Positions 24,125 through 32,730 of a stretch of DNA of 52,249 bases are shown in pieces. Below the pieces are notes generated by a model. It saw only the letters and a program-made list of their open reading frames with translations, did no database searches and was not told the origin of the DNA. The DNA lies in NCBI RefSeq assembly GCF_003932785.1, contig NZ_RQYT01000017.1:1-52249 (forward strand), read 5' to 3'. Position 1 is the first letter of the stretch, and every line of letters starts with the position of its first letter. The stretch comes from Arachnia propionica (GTDB taxonomy: Bacteria > Actinomycetota > Actinomycetes > Propionibacteriales > Propionibacteriaceae). The position numbers and the translations under genes were made by a program.

Positions 24125-25153
24125 ATGGATGTCATCGTGATCGGAGCCGGTTACGCCGGTCTCCTGGCCGCCAACCGGATGGCCCGCCGCGCACGGGTGC
24201 TGCTCATCGACCGTCGGGACCGCGCCGTCGACCGGATTCGGCTGCACCAGCTCGTCGCGGGAACCCGAGATGTCGACAAAGTGGCATGTCCCTTGAGGGA
24301 TCGACTCCACCGTCGCGCCGACCTGCTCCGAGCCGAGGTCGTCGACGTGGTCCCGGGTCAGGTGAGCCTGGCCGACGGGCGCACCCTCACGGCCTCGCAC
24401 ATCGTGGTGGCCTGCGGCAGGGGTGTGGCGCGACCGGGCTCCCTCGACTCCCTCGAGACCGCCCTCTCCCTCCGCGACGAGCTGGCCAGGCTACGCTCGG
24501 GAACCGTGGAGGTGATCGGGGCCGGACTGACGGGAATCGAGACGGTCGCCGAGATCGCTGCCGCGCGGCCGGATCTCACCCTCCGGCTGATCCACGACGC
24601 CCCCGTCGGCACCGCCCTGGCCCGCACCGCCCGCCGCCAGCTCCTCACCCGGTTCGAACAGCTCGGCATCGACCTCGCCCCCGAACCGCAGGGCGGCGAC
24701 CTCACCATCGACACCACCGGCCCGGCCCCGGAACCCCTCACCGGCGGCTCCCTCACCGTCGACCGCCACCTGCGTATCCTCCACGACGGCGTCCCGCAGC
24801 CCGGGCTGTGGGGCGCAGGCGACGCGGTCCGGGTGGCGGGCCGCGACTGGATGCGCACCGGCTGCGCCTCCGCGATGCCGATGGGGGCCACCGTCGCCGA
24901 CGCGGTGCTCGCCAGCCTCGCCGGGCGCGAACCGAAGCCCCTCGATTTCGGCTACGACAAGCGTCTTCTCTCCTTGGGGCGGGGCGTCGGCAGCTGCGAG
25001 TTCCTGCACCCGGACGGCACGCCGACCGGTCGGGTTCTCATCGGAAGGCTGGGCGCACTGGCGAAGGAGATCATCTCCCGGGCGGCCTGGCTGGTCCCCT
25101 CCCGCTTCGCGACCGGCTATGGCCCCGCCCTGTGGTCCAGGGGGCCGGCATGA
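24125..25153 (+). CDS. FAD-dependent pyridine nucleotide-disulfide oxidoreductase (342 aa)
   Basis: An FAD Rossmann motif G-A-G-Y-A-G at the very start (M-D-V-I-V-I-G-A-G-Y-A-G), an internal NAD-binding G-A-G-L-T-G-I-E and a late G-L-W-G-A-G-D-A-V-R FAD motif define the NDH-2/NirB-like family. No C-terminal membrane helix is obvious. The electron donor and acceptor are unknown. ATG 24125 (or 24119) directly follows the CGTC of the predicted promoter; no Shine-Dalgarno is present. It overlaps the sigma-factor gene by ATGA. ECF41 sigma genes usually neighbour an oxidoreductase or a carboxymuconolactone-decarboxylase-like gene, and this is that partner. Confidence 0.85.
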   Translation: MDVIVIGAGYAGLLAANRMARRARVLLIDRRDRAVDRIRLHQLVAGTRDVDKVACPLRDRLHRRADLLRAEVVDVVPGQVSLADGRTLTASHIVVACGRGVARPGSLDSLETALSLRDELARLRSGTVEVIGAGLTGIETVAEIAAARPDLTLRLIHDAPVGTALARTARRQLLTRFEQLGIDLAPEPQGGDLTIDTTGPAPEPLTGGSLTVDRHLRILHDGVPQPGLWGAGDAVRVAGRDWMRTGCASAMPMGATVADAVLASLAGREPKPLDFGYDKRLLSLGRGVGSCEFLHPDGTPTGRVLIGRLGALAKEIISRAAWLVPSRFATGYGPALWSRGPA

Positions 25154-26031
25154 TCCCGGCAGCGGAGCACCGCGATCTCGCCGTGCGGCTCGCCTACGAC
25201 ATCACCGGCTGCTGGGCGGATGCGGAGGAGATCGCACAGGAGGCGGTGACGCGGGTGTGGGCAACCCGGGACGTCCGCGACCCACGCGCCCTCCTCGCCC
25301 GCGTCGCCACCAACCTCGCCATCGACCGGCTCCGCACCCGTCGCGTCGACTACGTCGGCCCCTACCTACCCGAACCGGTCCTGACCAGCGACGGAGCCGA
25401 CGCGGCGGTCGAGCACGCCCAGGAGGTCGAGGTTGCCCTCCTCGTCGCCCTGGAGTCCCTCTCCCCCATCGAGCGCGCCTGCCTGCTGCTGCACGACGTC
25501 TTCGCCTTCAGCTTCGACGAGGTCGCCCGCATGCTCGATCGTTCCCCGGCCGCGGTGCGGCAGGCCGCCTCCCGGGCCCGCAGCCACGCGGCGCGGCGTC
25601 GCCCCCGATTCACCCACGACGACTCCGCCACCCGCGACCTGGTCTCCCGGTTCTTCGCCGCGATCCACCACGGCCAGGTCGCGGATCTGGTGGACCTGTT
25701 GACCGCCGATGTCGCCCTCGTCGCCGACGGTGGCGGCAAGGTGACGGCGGCGCGGCGACCCGTGGTCGGGGCCGAGCCGGTGGCCCGGTTCCTCGCCGGG
25801 TTGGCCGGGCAGTTCGCCGGACGGTTCACCTTCATCCCGACTCGGCTGAACCGGGCCGATGCCCAGCTGGTGCTGCTGGACGGGGTTGTCGACCAGGTGG
25901 TCTGGGTGGGGGTCGAGGAGGGTCGCATCGCCCGGCTGTACCTGATGCGCAACCCGTCGAAACTCACCCGCTGCCGGGACGTCCCGCCCCCAGGGATGCC
26001 AACGCCAGTCGTGCCTCCAGCATCCGGGTGA
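25150..26031 (+). CDS. ECF41-family RNA polymerase sigma factor with SnoaL-like domain (293 aa)
   Basis: Sigma-2 region (about 5-65), linker with Y68-V-G-P-Y-L-P-E-P76 (the conserved W/Y-L-P-E-P motif of ECF41), sigma-4 region (about 95-150) and a SnoaL_2 C-terminal domain with D193-G-G-G-K197 and R267-N-P-S-K-L272 (family motif NPDKL). In ECF41 the C-terminal domain controls activity in place of an anti-sigma factor. The start is ATG 25150, overlapping the oxidoreductase stop. The likely target is the promoter at 24090-24116. Its 3' end overlaps the convergent hydrolase gene by 68 bases. Confidence 0.93.
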   Translation: MIPAAEHRDLAVRLAYDITGCWADAEEIAQEAVTRVWATRDVRDPRALLARVATNLAIDRLRTRRVDYVGPYLPEPVLTSDGADAAVEHAQEVEVALLVALESLSPIERACLLLHDVFAFSFDEVARMLDRSPAAVRQAASRARSHAARRRPRFTHDDSATRDLVSRFFAAIHHGQVADLVDLLTADVALVADGGGKVTAARRPVVGAEPVARFLAGLAGQFAGRFTFIPTRLNRADAQLVLLDGVVDQVVWVGVEEGRIARLYLMRNPSKLTRCRDVPPPGMPTPVVPPASG

Positions 26032-27136
26032 GGGCCCCGGGACGGCCGCACCACGACCGCTGCGCGAGCGTCGCCGGGGTGAGGCCGTCGACCATGGCCT
26101 GCATCACCGCCAGGGCCAGGCCGGGTTGGGTGTCGAGGGCGCTGTGCCCGTGCCGGGCCACCGGCACCAGGGCCGCCCCCGGTGTCAGGTCGACGATCCG
26201 CTCGGCGACCGGACGCGGAGCGCGCAGGTCGCGGTCACCGCTCAGCACCACCGTCGGCCAGTCGAAGCGCCCCAGTTCCCTCTCGAACCGGAACGGCTCC
26301 CAGGCGAAGGGGGAGAACTGGTCGGCGATGGCGCGGAACGGGGCACGCACGTCGAGCACCCATTCCCCGACGGGTCCGTCGTAGGCCAGTTCCCGGAACG
26401 CGATCTCCCCGGCCAGGTCGAACTCCATGACGTTGGGGTGTGGTGTCAACACCTCGAGATCGCCCAGGTGACGCAGCCACCGCCAGGTCCGCCGCCCTCG
26501 GCCCTGCCTGAGCAGGGTGAGGGCCCGGTCGACGAGCTCGGTCCCGCCGAACTCGTGGAGGAGTTGGAGAGGGAATCCGAGCTCGGCCCCCGTGACGACG
26601 CCCTCAGCGACGAGGCCGCGCACGATCCCCGCCTGCCGGTGGGTGGCCTCGGTGCCGTGCCAGTAGAGCCGGTTCAGCTCGTCGAGGACGACCGTCATGT
26701 CCCCCGCGGAGAGCATCGCGGAGTCGAGGATCATCCCGGCGACCCGCTCCGGATGGAGCACCCCCAGGCCCTGCGCCAGGTAGCTCCCATAGGAGGTGCC
26801 ATGGATGAGGACCCGGTCGATGCCCTCCGCGTCGAGGACGGCGGCGATGTCGTCGAGGACCGCCTCGACGCCCATGTCACCCCGGCCGAATCCCGCCCGG
26901 GACAGCCCCACGCCCCGGTGCTCGACCATCACCAGGTCCAGCCCCAGCCGCGCCGCACGGTGCCGCAGCCCCCGGTACGGCCACACGGAGGCGACGCCCG
27001 GGCCGCCGGGAAGCACCAGGACCACCTGCCCTCCCGGCGGCCCGGTGCGGGTGTAGGCGATCTCGGCGCGACCGTCCGCGAGGGGGCGCTCGATGAACCG
27101 CACCCCGCACCGACGGATGATGCGGTTGCTCCTCAC
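25964..27136 (-). CDS. Alpha/beta hydrolase, proline iminopeptidase-like (390 aa)
   Basis: An alpha/beta hydrolase with L-P-G-G-P-G-V-A (oxyanion loop of the HGGPG type, H replaced by P), nucleophile G-T-S-Y-G (G-x-S-x-G), acid in G-D-R-D-L-R-A-P and His in R-H-G-H-S. The layout resembles S33 prolyl aminopeptidases/TAP-like esterases. GTG 27136 overlaps the TGA of the tetR gene (GTGA), so it is coupled to the repressor. The C-terminal 35 residues are unusual and overlap the 3' end of the ECF41 gene. Substrate unknown; regulation by the coupled TetR protein is likely. Confidence 0.85.
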   Translation of the reverse strand: MRSNRIIRRCGVRFIERPLADGRAEIAYTRTGPPGGQVVLVLPGGPGVASVWPYRGLRHRAARLGLDLVMVEHRGVGLSRAGFGRGDMGVEAVLDDIAAVLDAEGIDRVLIHGTSYGSYLAQGLGVLHPERVAGMILDSAMLSAGDMTVVLDELNRLYWHGTEATHRQAGIVRGLVAEGVVTGAELGFPLQLLHEFGGTELVDRALTLLRQGRGRRTWRWLRHLGDLEVLTPHPNVMEFDLAGEIAFRELAYDGPVGEWVLDVRAPFRAIADQFSPFAWEPFRFERELGRFDWPTVVLSGDRDLRAPRPVAERIVDLTPGAALVPVARHGHSALDTQPGLALAVMQAMVDGLTPATLAQRSWCGRPGALTRMLEARLALASLGAGRPGSG

Positions 27137-27744
27137 GAGACGAGGTCGTCGACGACGTGGGCGAGCAGGTCGCGGGCCTCGGCCACCGTCGTGCCGGAGT
27201 CGGGGGTGAGGATCTCCAGCCGCAGGCCGGAGATGAGGGCGGTGAGCATCAGCGCGGCCTCCTCGATGCTGAGTGGCTCCCGCGCAGTGCGGAACCTGCT
27301 GATCCGCTCCCGCGGTCGCAGCCGGGCCCCGTCGGCGACGAGCTGCTCCAGCCAGGCGGTGACCTGCTCCCGGGTGCGGCGGGTGGTGGCGGCGAGGTGT
27401 TGCCGGCTGGTCTCGGTGGCCTCGGCGCCGATCCCGGCGTGGTGCCTGGCGAACCACATCTCGTGGTCCCGGCGTTCGTCGGGGAGGAGCTGTCGCAGGC
27501 AGGTCGACAGGCGCTCGGCGGGGGCGAGGTCGTGATCCCGGAGCGAGGAGTCGTCGACGGTGTCACACACCAGGCGGTCGAGGACCGCGACGTGGAGGGC
27601 ATCCTGGCTGGGGAAGTAGTGCCGAAGCGTCCCCATCCCGATCCCGACGGCCCCGGCGACAGCCCTGACGGTCACCGCGTTCAGCCCGGAGCTTCGCGCG
27701 AGCCGGCAGGCCGCCGCCACGATCTGTTCCTGCCTCGTTGCCAT
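27133..27744 (-). CDS. TetR-family transcriptional regulator (203 aa)
   Basis: An N-terminal HTH of TetR type (R-Q-E-Q-I-V-A-A-A-C-R-L, G-L-N-A-V-T-V-R-A-V-A, G-I-G-M-G-T-L-R-H-Y-F-P-S) followed by a helical ligand-binding domain. H-Y-F-P (rather than Y-Y-H/YHF) is a common TetR variant. The start ATG 27744 has TAGGTT 6 bases upstream and no Shine-Dalgarno, so it is likely leaderless. A 15-bp palindrome overlaps the -10. The coupled alpha/beta hydrolase gene is its probable target through autoregulation. Confidence 0.93.
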   Translation of the reverse strand: MATRQEQIVAAACRLARSSGLNAVTVRAVAGAVGIGMGTLRHYFPSQDALHVAVLDRLVCDTVDDSSLRDHDLAPAERLSTCLRQLLPDERRDHEMWFARHHAGIGAEATETSRQHLAATTRRTREQVTAWLEQLVADGARLRPRERISRFRTAREPLSIEEAALMLTALISGLRLEILTPDSGTTVAEARDLLAHVVDDLVS

Positions 27745-27750
27745 GCAGCC

Positions 27751-27769
27751 AACCTAGCACGGCGTGCTA
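27751..27769. promoter_or_regulatory. TetR -10 box overlapped by a palindromic operator
   Basis: The minus-strand -10 TAGGTT (27751-27756) lies 6 bases before the tetR start and overlaps TAGCACGGCGTGCTA (27755-27769), a 15-bp palindrome with perfect 7-bp arms. Binding there would block tetR/hydrolase transcription. The divergent gene's -10 (27825-27830) lies 56 bases away and may be unaffected. Confidence 0.65.
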
Positions 27770-27824
27770 TTGGCGGTCGCGGGTCACCGTTCCGGCGCGT
27801 CGAGGCCAGCCCGCCTACCACTTC

Positions 27825-27830
27825 TACACT
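27825..27830 (+). promoter_or_regulatory. -10 box for the leucine-rich protein gene
   Basis: TACACT, 6 bases before GTG 27837; no ribosome site, so probably leaderless. Confidence 0.45.
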
Positions 27831-27836
27831 GTCCAC

Positions 27837-29180
27837 GTGAGCTCTCCCCGGATCGGCACGGTCTACGGCATCTTCGACCACCGGCACCAGCGCTGGGGCC
27901 TGGCGCAGCTCGTCGGGGTGGGGCCGCGGACCCGGTCCTGGCTGAGCCTCGACCACTTCGAGCCCGACCTCCCCACCACCCTCGACGGCCTCGGCCCGCT
28001 GCACGCCCATCGGTACGGCTACGAGGGGGAGATCACCGTCATCACCTCCGACGCCCACATCCCCCGCTACTTCCGGGAGCTGGGGTGGTTGCCGCCGTTG
28101 GTGACGCAGTGGCAGGAGTGTTACGGCTTCTTCCGGGCGAGCGAGGCCGGGTACGAGTGGTGGTGGCAGCAGCGGGGCGGACCGGCGATCAAGGCCGAGC
28201 TCGGCGACCGCCCGGCGTGGCTCACCCTGGGCGGCGTCAGGCAACGGGTGCCGAGGAGCTGGATCAACGACGAGGTGCTCGACGCCCCACTCGAGGAGCT
28301 GAAACAGCTCCGCCTGGCCACCGGGATCACCCTGGAACGCCCCTACCCGCACCTCGTCGAACTCATCACGGCCCTGCCCCTGCTCCACGAGGTCCACGTC
28401 GAGGCGGCCCTGCCGGAACTGCGCCTCCCGCCGCAGATCGACGAGCTGACCCTACGGTTCCCCGTCCCCGTCGAATGGGACGGCCCCTGGCTGGAGCTGA
28501 CCACTCCCGCCGTCGTCCCCCTCCCGGGCGCGACGGAACTGCACCTGACGGGCGACCACTTCGATCTGGCCGAACTCGCCAGCAGCTACCCGAGGCTGCA
28601 CGCCCTTCATCTCGACGGCGCCCCGGCGATGGTCGCGAACATCGAGGCGCTCACGTCGTGGCCCGAGCTGCGTCGCCTCACCATGTCCGACTGCTTCGGC
28701 TTCGACGCGCTCCCCCACCTGCCCCAGCTGGAGCACTGCCACCTCCGCAGCATCCCCGACGCGGCGGGGCGGGCCGCGCGTCGCAGCTACAAGGGCGTCG
28801 ACACCGAGATCCGGCAGCTGCGCACCCCGGAGTGGGTGGCGGAGAACTGGCACAACCCGTTCCGGGAGTGGGAGGAATCCCCGCATCGCTCCTCCCGGTT
28901 CGCCAAGCGCGCCTTCACGGCCTGGAAGGAGCACCGTCGCCGCCTCCTCGACGCGGCCGAGGAGGCACCGGCGGCGGCCTGGCAGGAGCGGATCGCGACG
29001 GAGATGCGCGGCATCGCGGCCCAGTTCAACGCCTGGAACCGCTCCGCATGGATCGAGACGGAGGAACGCGACACCATCTTCGAGGCCTACCGCCACCTGC
29101 TGGAGGAGGTCGCAGGGACACGGGCCCTGGACGTCGAGGCGGCGCTGGACGCCCTGGGCGACGGCCTCCGCGACGTCTGA
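27837..29180 (+). CDS. Leucine-rich-repeat-like protein (447 aa)
   Basis: The N-terminal 100 residues (VSSPRIGTVYGIFDHRHQR..., R-Y-G-Y-E-G-E-I-T-V) form a small beta-rich domain that vaguely recalls the Imm26 fold. The middle (about 150-320) has irregular leucine-rich repeats such as L-H-L-D-G-A-P, L-R-R-L-T-M-S-D-C and L-E-H-C-H-L-R. The C-terminal 120 residues are helical, with the N-P-F-R-E-W-E pattern seen in actinobacterial proteins often labelled 'gliding motility protein'. That label is not evidence of motility. GTG 27837 was chosen because TACACT is 6 bases upstream. No signal peptide or membrane segment. Confidence 0.75.
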   Translation: MSSPRIGTVYGIFDHRHQRWGLAQLVGVGPRTRSWLSLDHFEPDLPTTLDGLGPLHAHRYGYEGEITVITSDAHIPRYFRELGWLPPLVTQWQECYGFFRASEAGYEWWWQQRGGPAIKAELGDRPAWLTLGGVRQRVPRSWINDEVLDAPLEELKQLRLATGITLERPYPHLVELITALPLLHEVHVEAALPELRLPPQIDELTLRFPVPVEWDGPWLELTTPAVVPLPGATELHLTGDHFDLAELASSYPRLHALHLDGAPAMVANIEALTSWPELRRLTMSDCFGFDALPHLPQLEHCHLRSIPDAAGRAARRSYKGVDTEIRQLRTPEWVAENWHNPFREWEESPHRSSRFAKRAFTAWKEHRRRLLDAAEEAPAAAWQERIATEMRGIAAQFNAWNRSAWIETEERDTIFEAYRHLLEEVAGTRALDVEAALDALGDGLRDV

Positions 29181-29199
29181 GCCCCCGCCCCGTCAGCCG

Positions 29200-30900
<1,701 letters not shown>

Positions 30901-30982
30901 TGAACTCTCCTTTTGGGTCACAGGGTGTTCTCATCCTTGCACAGGCCATCGGGGGCACCGACGGGGACCCCTCCACCCTGAG

Positions 30983-30988
30983 TAGGCT
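30983..30988 (+). promoter_or_regulatory. -10 box for the 138-aa protein gene
   Basis: TAGGCT, 7 bases before ATG 30996, with no Shine-Dalgarno in the gap. Confidence 0.45.
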
Positions 30989-30995
30989 GACCGCC

Positions 30996-31412
30996 ATGGA
31001 TGAAAGGGAGCAACGCAAGGCCGACGCGCTGCGGCGCCTGGAACTGGCGGAACAGGCGGCCGATCTGGAGGCCTCCCGCGCCCAGGTCCTCATCGACCAG
31101 TTCATCCGCGACGCCCGGGCCGCCGGGATCGCCCCGGTGCCGCTGCGCGCCACCACCCTCGACGGGCACGTCGTCCGCACCGACAAACAGGGCTGGTACC
31201 TCAGGCAGAACCGTTCCATCGCCATCGACACCGACGGCGGCTACCAGGTCCTCATCGTGCCGGGCGGGTTCATGGCCCGGTTCCGCGGTGTGAAACTCCA
31301 GGCGACCCGCCCATCCCTGCAGGTGGGACGGGGCGGCCGCGACGGCGAGACCGGCGATCTCAAGGAGTTCCTCACCTGGGTCCTCGAGGGACGCACGCCG
31401 CAGGAGAACTGA
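30996..31412 (+). CDS. Conserved-looking protein of unknown function (138 aa)
   Basis: A charged N-terminal helix (MDEREQRKADALRRLELAEQ..., about 1-45) is followed by a small beta-rich domain (T-L-D-G-H-V-V-R-T-D-K-Q-G-W-Y-L-R, Y-Q-V-L-I-V-P-G-G-F) and a C-terminal helix (DLKEFLTWVLEG). There is no signal peptide or membrane segment. Not recognised beyond a general actinobacterial hypothetical-protein pattern. The gene is divergent from fumarase and ends 12 bases before the half-palindrome repeat. Confidence 0.75.
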   Translation: MDEREQRKADALRRLELAEQAADLEASRAQVLIDQFIRDARAAGIAPVPLRATTLDGHVVRTDKQGWYLRQNRSIAIDTDGGYQVLIVPGGFMARFRGVKLQATRPSLQVGRGGRDGETGDLKEFLTWVLEGRTPQEN

Positions 31413-31424
31413 GCAGGTCTCGGG

Positions 31425-31490
31425 TTCGCCTGTCTTGCCCCGGGTTCACCTGCCTTCAGGTGGTTTCGCCTGTCTTGAGTCCGGCGAATC
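31425..31490. repeat. Half copy of the CGCCTGYCTT palindrome family
   Basis: Three tandem left arms, TTCGCCTGTCTT (31425-31436), TTCACCTGCCTT (31445-31456) and TTCGCCTGTCTT (31465-31476), occur without the matching right arms. A small hairpin CACCTG-CCTT-CAGGTG lies in the middle (31447-31462). This may be a deletion derivative of the 105-bp element. Confidence 0.7.
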
Positions 31491-31550
31491 AGCGTGCTGA
31501 GGAGGCCGACGGGAGGGAGCGGGAAGGGGGTGACCGACGGATGGGGTGGT

Positions 31551-31621
31551 CACGAACCGCCGGGCCGCTTCGGCTGAAACGTTTCAACCGCGGTCTCGAC
31601 GAACCAGGACGGCGGTTCGTG
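31551..31621. repeat. 71-bp element with TTGAAACGTTTCAA-type core, copy 1
   Basis: CACGAACCGCCG (31551-31562) and CGGCGGTTCGTG (31610-31621) are perfect 12-bp inverted ends. The core TGAAACGTTTCA (31575-31586) is off centre. Copies 2 and 3 have the same 71-bp length and the opposite orientation. The 344-bp gap 31413-31756 otherwise holds only the half palindrome and the promoter of the next gene (TAGGCT at about 31700). Confidence 0.85.
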
Positions 31622-31756
31622 CTCGGACTGCGGTGCGACGTGAACCGTGGCCGCTCGCCCTCTAACGTTCTACCACTGTTGGCCTGACGGGGAGACCGAC
31701 TAGGCTGGGTGAACCGGACGCCAAGGTCGACGTCCGGAGTGGACGAAAGGTACATC

Positions 31757-32149
31757 ATGGAGACCACGGAGGCAGTCAGCGAAACCAAAGTCGTCGTGAG
31801 CCGGGTGACCCGGACCCCGCTCAAGGAGGTGTGGGACTTCATCATGAAACCCGAGGGTGTCGCCGCCCTGCTGGGTGAGGGTGGGGTTCTCGGGAACAAG
31901 GGTGAGGACTGGCGGGCCACGGACGGCACGTACGGCATCACCCGCAGCTTCCATCCCCTGGAGCAGATCCGCTTCTCCTGGCACGCGCACGAGGGCGCAC
32001 CCGCCACCCTCGTCGACCTCCAGCTTCACACCGTCGACGACGGCACCGAGGTGAGGCTCAGCCACGACCACCTGCCCGCCGACGCGGACGTCGCGGCCCT
32101 CGAATCCAAGTGGGGCGACGTCCTGGATCGGATCGTCTCGGGTTCCTGA
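31757..32149 (+). CDS. SRPBCC/AHSA1-like protein (130 aa)
   Basis: The pattern S-R-V-T-R-T-P-L-K-E-V-W-D-F-I-M, a central W-R-A-T-D-G-T-Y-G and I-R-F-S-W-H-A..., T-L-V-D-L-Q-L-H-T-V-D-D-G-T-E-V-R-L-S-H-D, and a C-terminal helix match the START/Bet v1-like fold of the AHSA1 family. These bind hydrophobic ligands or modulate Hsp90-like partners; the ligand here is unknown. ATG 31757 follows GAAAGG. A -10-like TAGGCT near 31700 would give a leader of about 45 bases. Confidence 0.82.
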   Translation: METTEAVSETKVVVSRVTRTPLKEVWDFIMKPEGVAALLGEGGVLGNKGEDWRATDGTYGITRSFHPLEQIRFSWHAHEGAPATLVDLQLHTVDDGTEVRLSHDHLPADADVAALESKWGDVLDRIVSGS

Positions 32150-32166
32150 CCCGGACCGGAGCACGA

Positions 32167-32202
32167 GGATGCGCGGGCAGGCGTCCCCCTGCCCGCGCAT
32201 CC
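32167..32202. terminator. Bidirectional hairpin terminator
   Basis: GGATGCGCGGGCAG (32167-32180) and CTGCCCGCGCATCC (32189-32202) form a perfect 14-bp stem with an 8-base loop between two converging genes. Confidence 0.85.
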
Positions 32203-32212
32203 GCTCAACGGG

Positions 32213-32557
32213 TCACTGCTGCGAAGCCGCCGCCAGCTGGTCGGCGAGATTGAAGACCTCCCGAAGCGGCGTCGCCGCCTGGTCGGCCCTGCCGTCCAAC
32301 CCGACGAAGAACCGCGACATCGCGGCCTCCCAGCGCGCAGCGACGGGCGAGGCGGCCAGGTAGGCCTGCGCGGCCTCGTCGTCATCGGTCTCGTAGTAAC
32401 CGATCAGACGGCCCCCCTCGGCGAGGAACAGCGAGTAGTTGCGACGGCCCGCCGCCTCGATCTCCGCGAGCATCTCCGGCCACACCGGGGAGTGCCGGGC
32501 GACGTACTCATCCAGCAGTTCGGGTTTGACCCGCAACTCGAAACACACCCTTGTCAT
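32213..32557 (-). CDS. L-rhamnose mutarotase-like protein (114 aa)
   Basis: Matches the RhaM/YiiL family: F-E-L-R-V-K-P-E-L-L-D-E-Y, H-S-P-V-W-P-E-M-L-A-E-I, G-R-R-N-Y-S-L-F-L-A and I-G-Y-Y-E-T. RhaM interconverts the alpha and beta anomers of L-rhamnose with a His and Tyr; both are present (H22 and Y41). Size is typical (104-115 aa). ATG 32557 follows AGGAGGTG closely. No other rhamnose genes are in the window, so the sugar may differ (a DUF-type member acting on another 6-deoxy sugar is possible). Confidence 0.85.
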   Translation of the reverse strand: MTRVCFELRVKPELLDEYVARHSPVWPEMLAEIEAAGRRNYSLFLAEGGRLIGYYETDDDEAAQAYLAASPVAARWEAAMSRFFVGLDGRADQAATPLREVFNLADQLAAASQQ

Positions 32558-32730
32558 CGAACACCTCCTGTGTCCCCGCATGATGCCAAACCCGGCCCCC
32601 TCCTGTCCTGCCGCGCAATGGATCTGCCCAACCCCACCCCGCCGACACACGTGTCACACCAGCGGCGTAAAGTCCTGACCACGGTGTCCGGCGACGGGGC
32701 CTGGCACCAGACCACTGCAAGGGAGCAACG

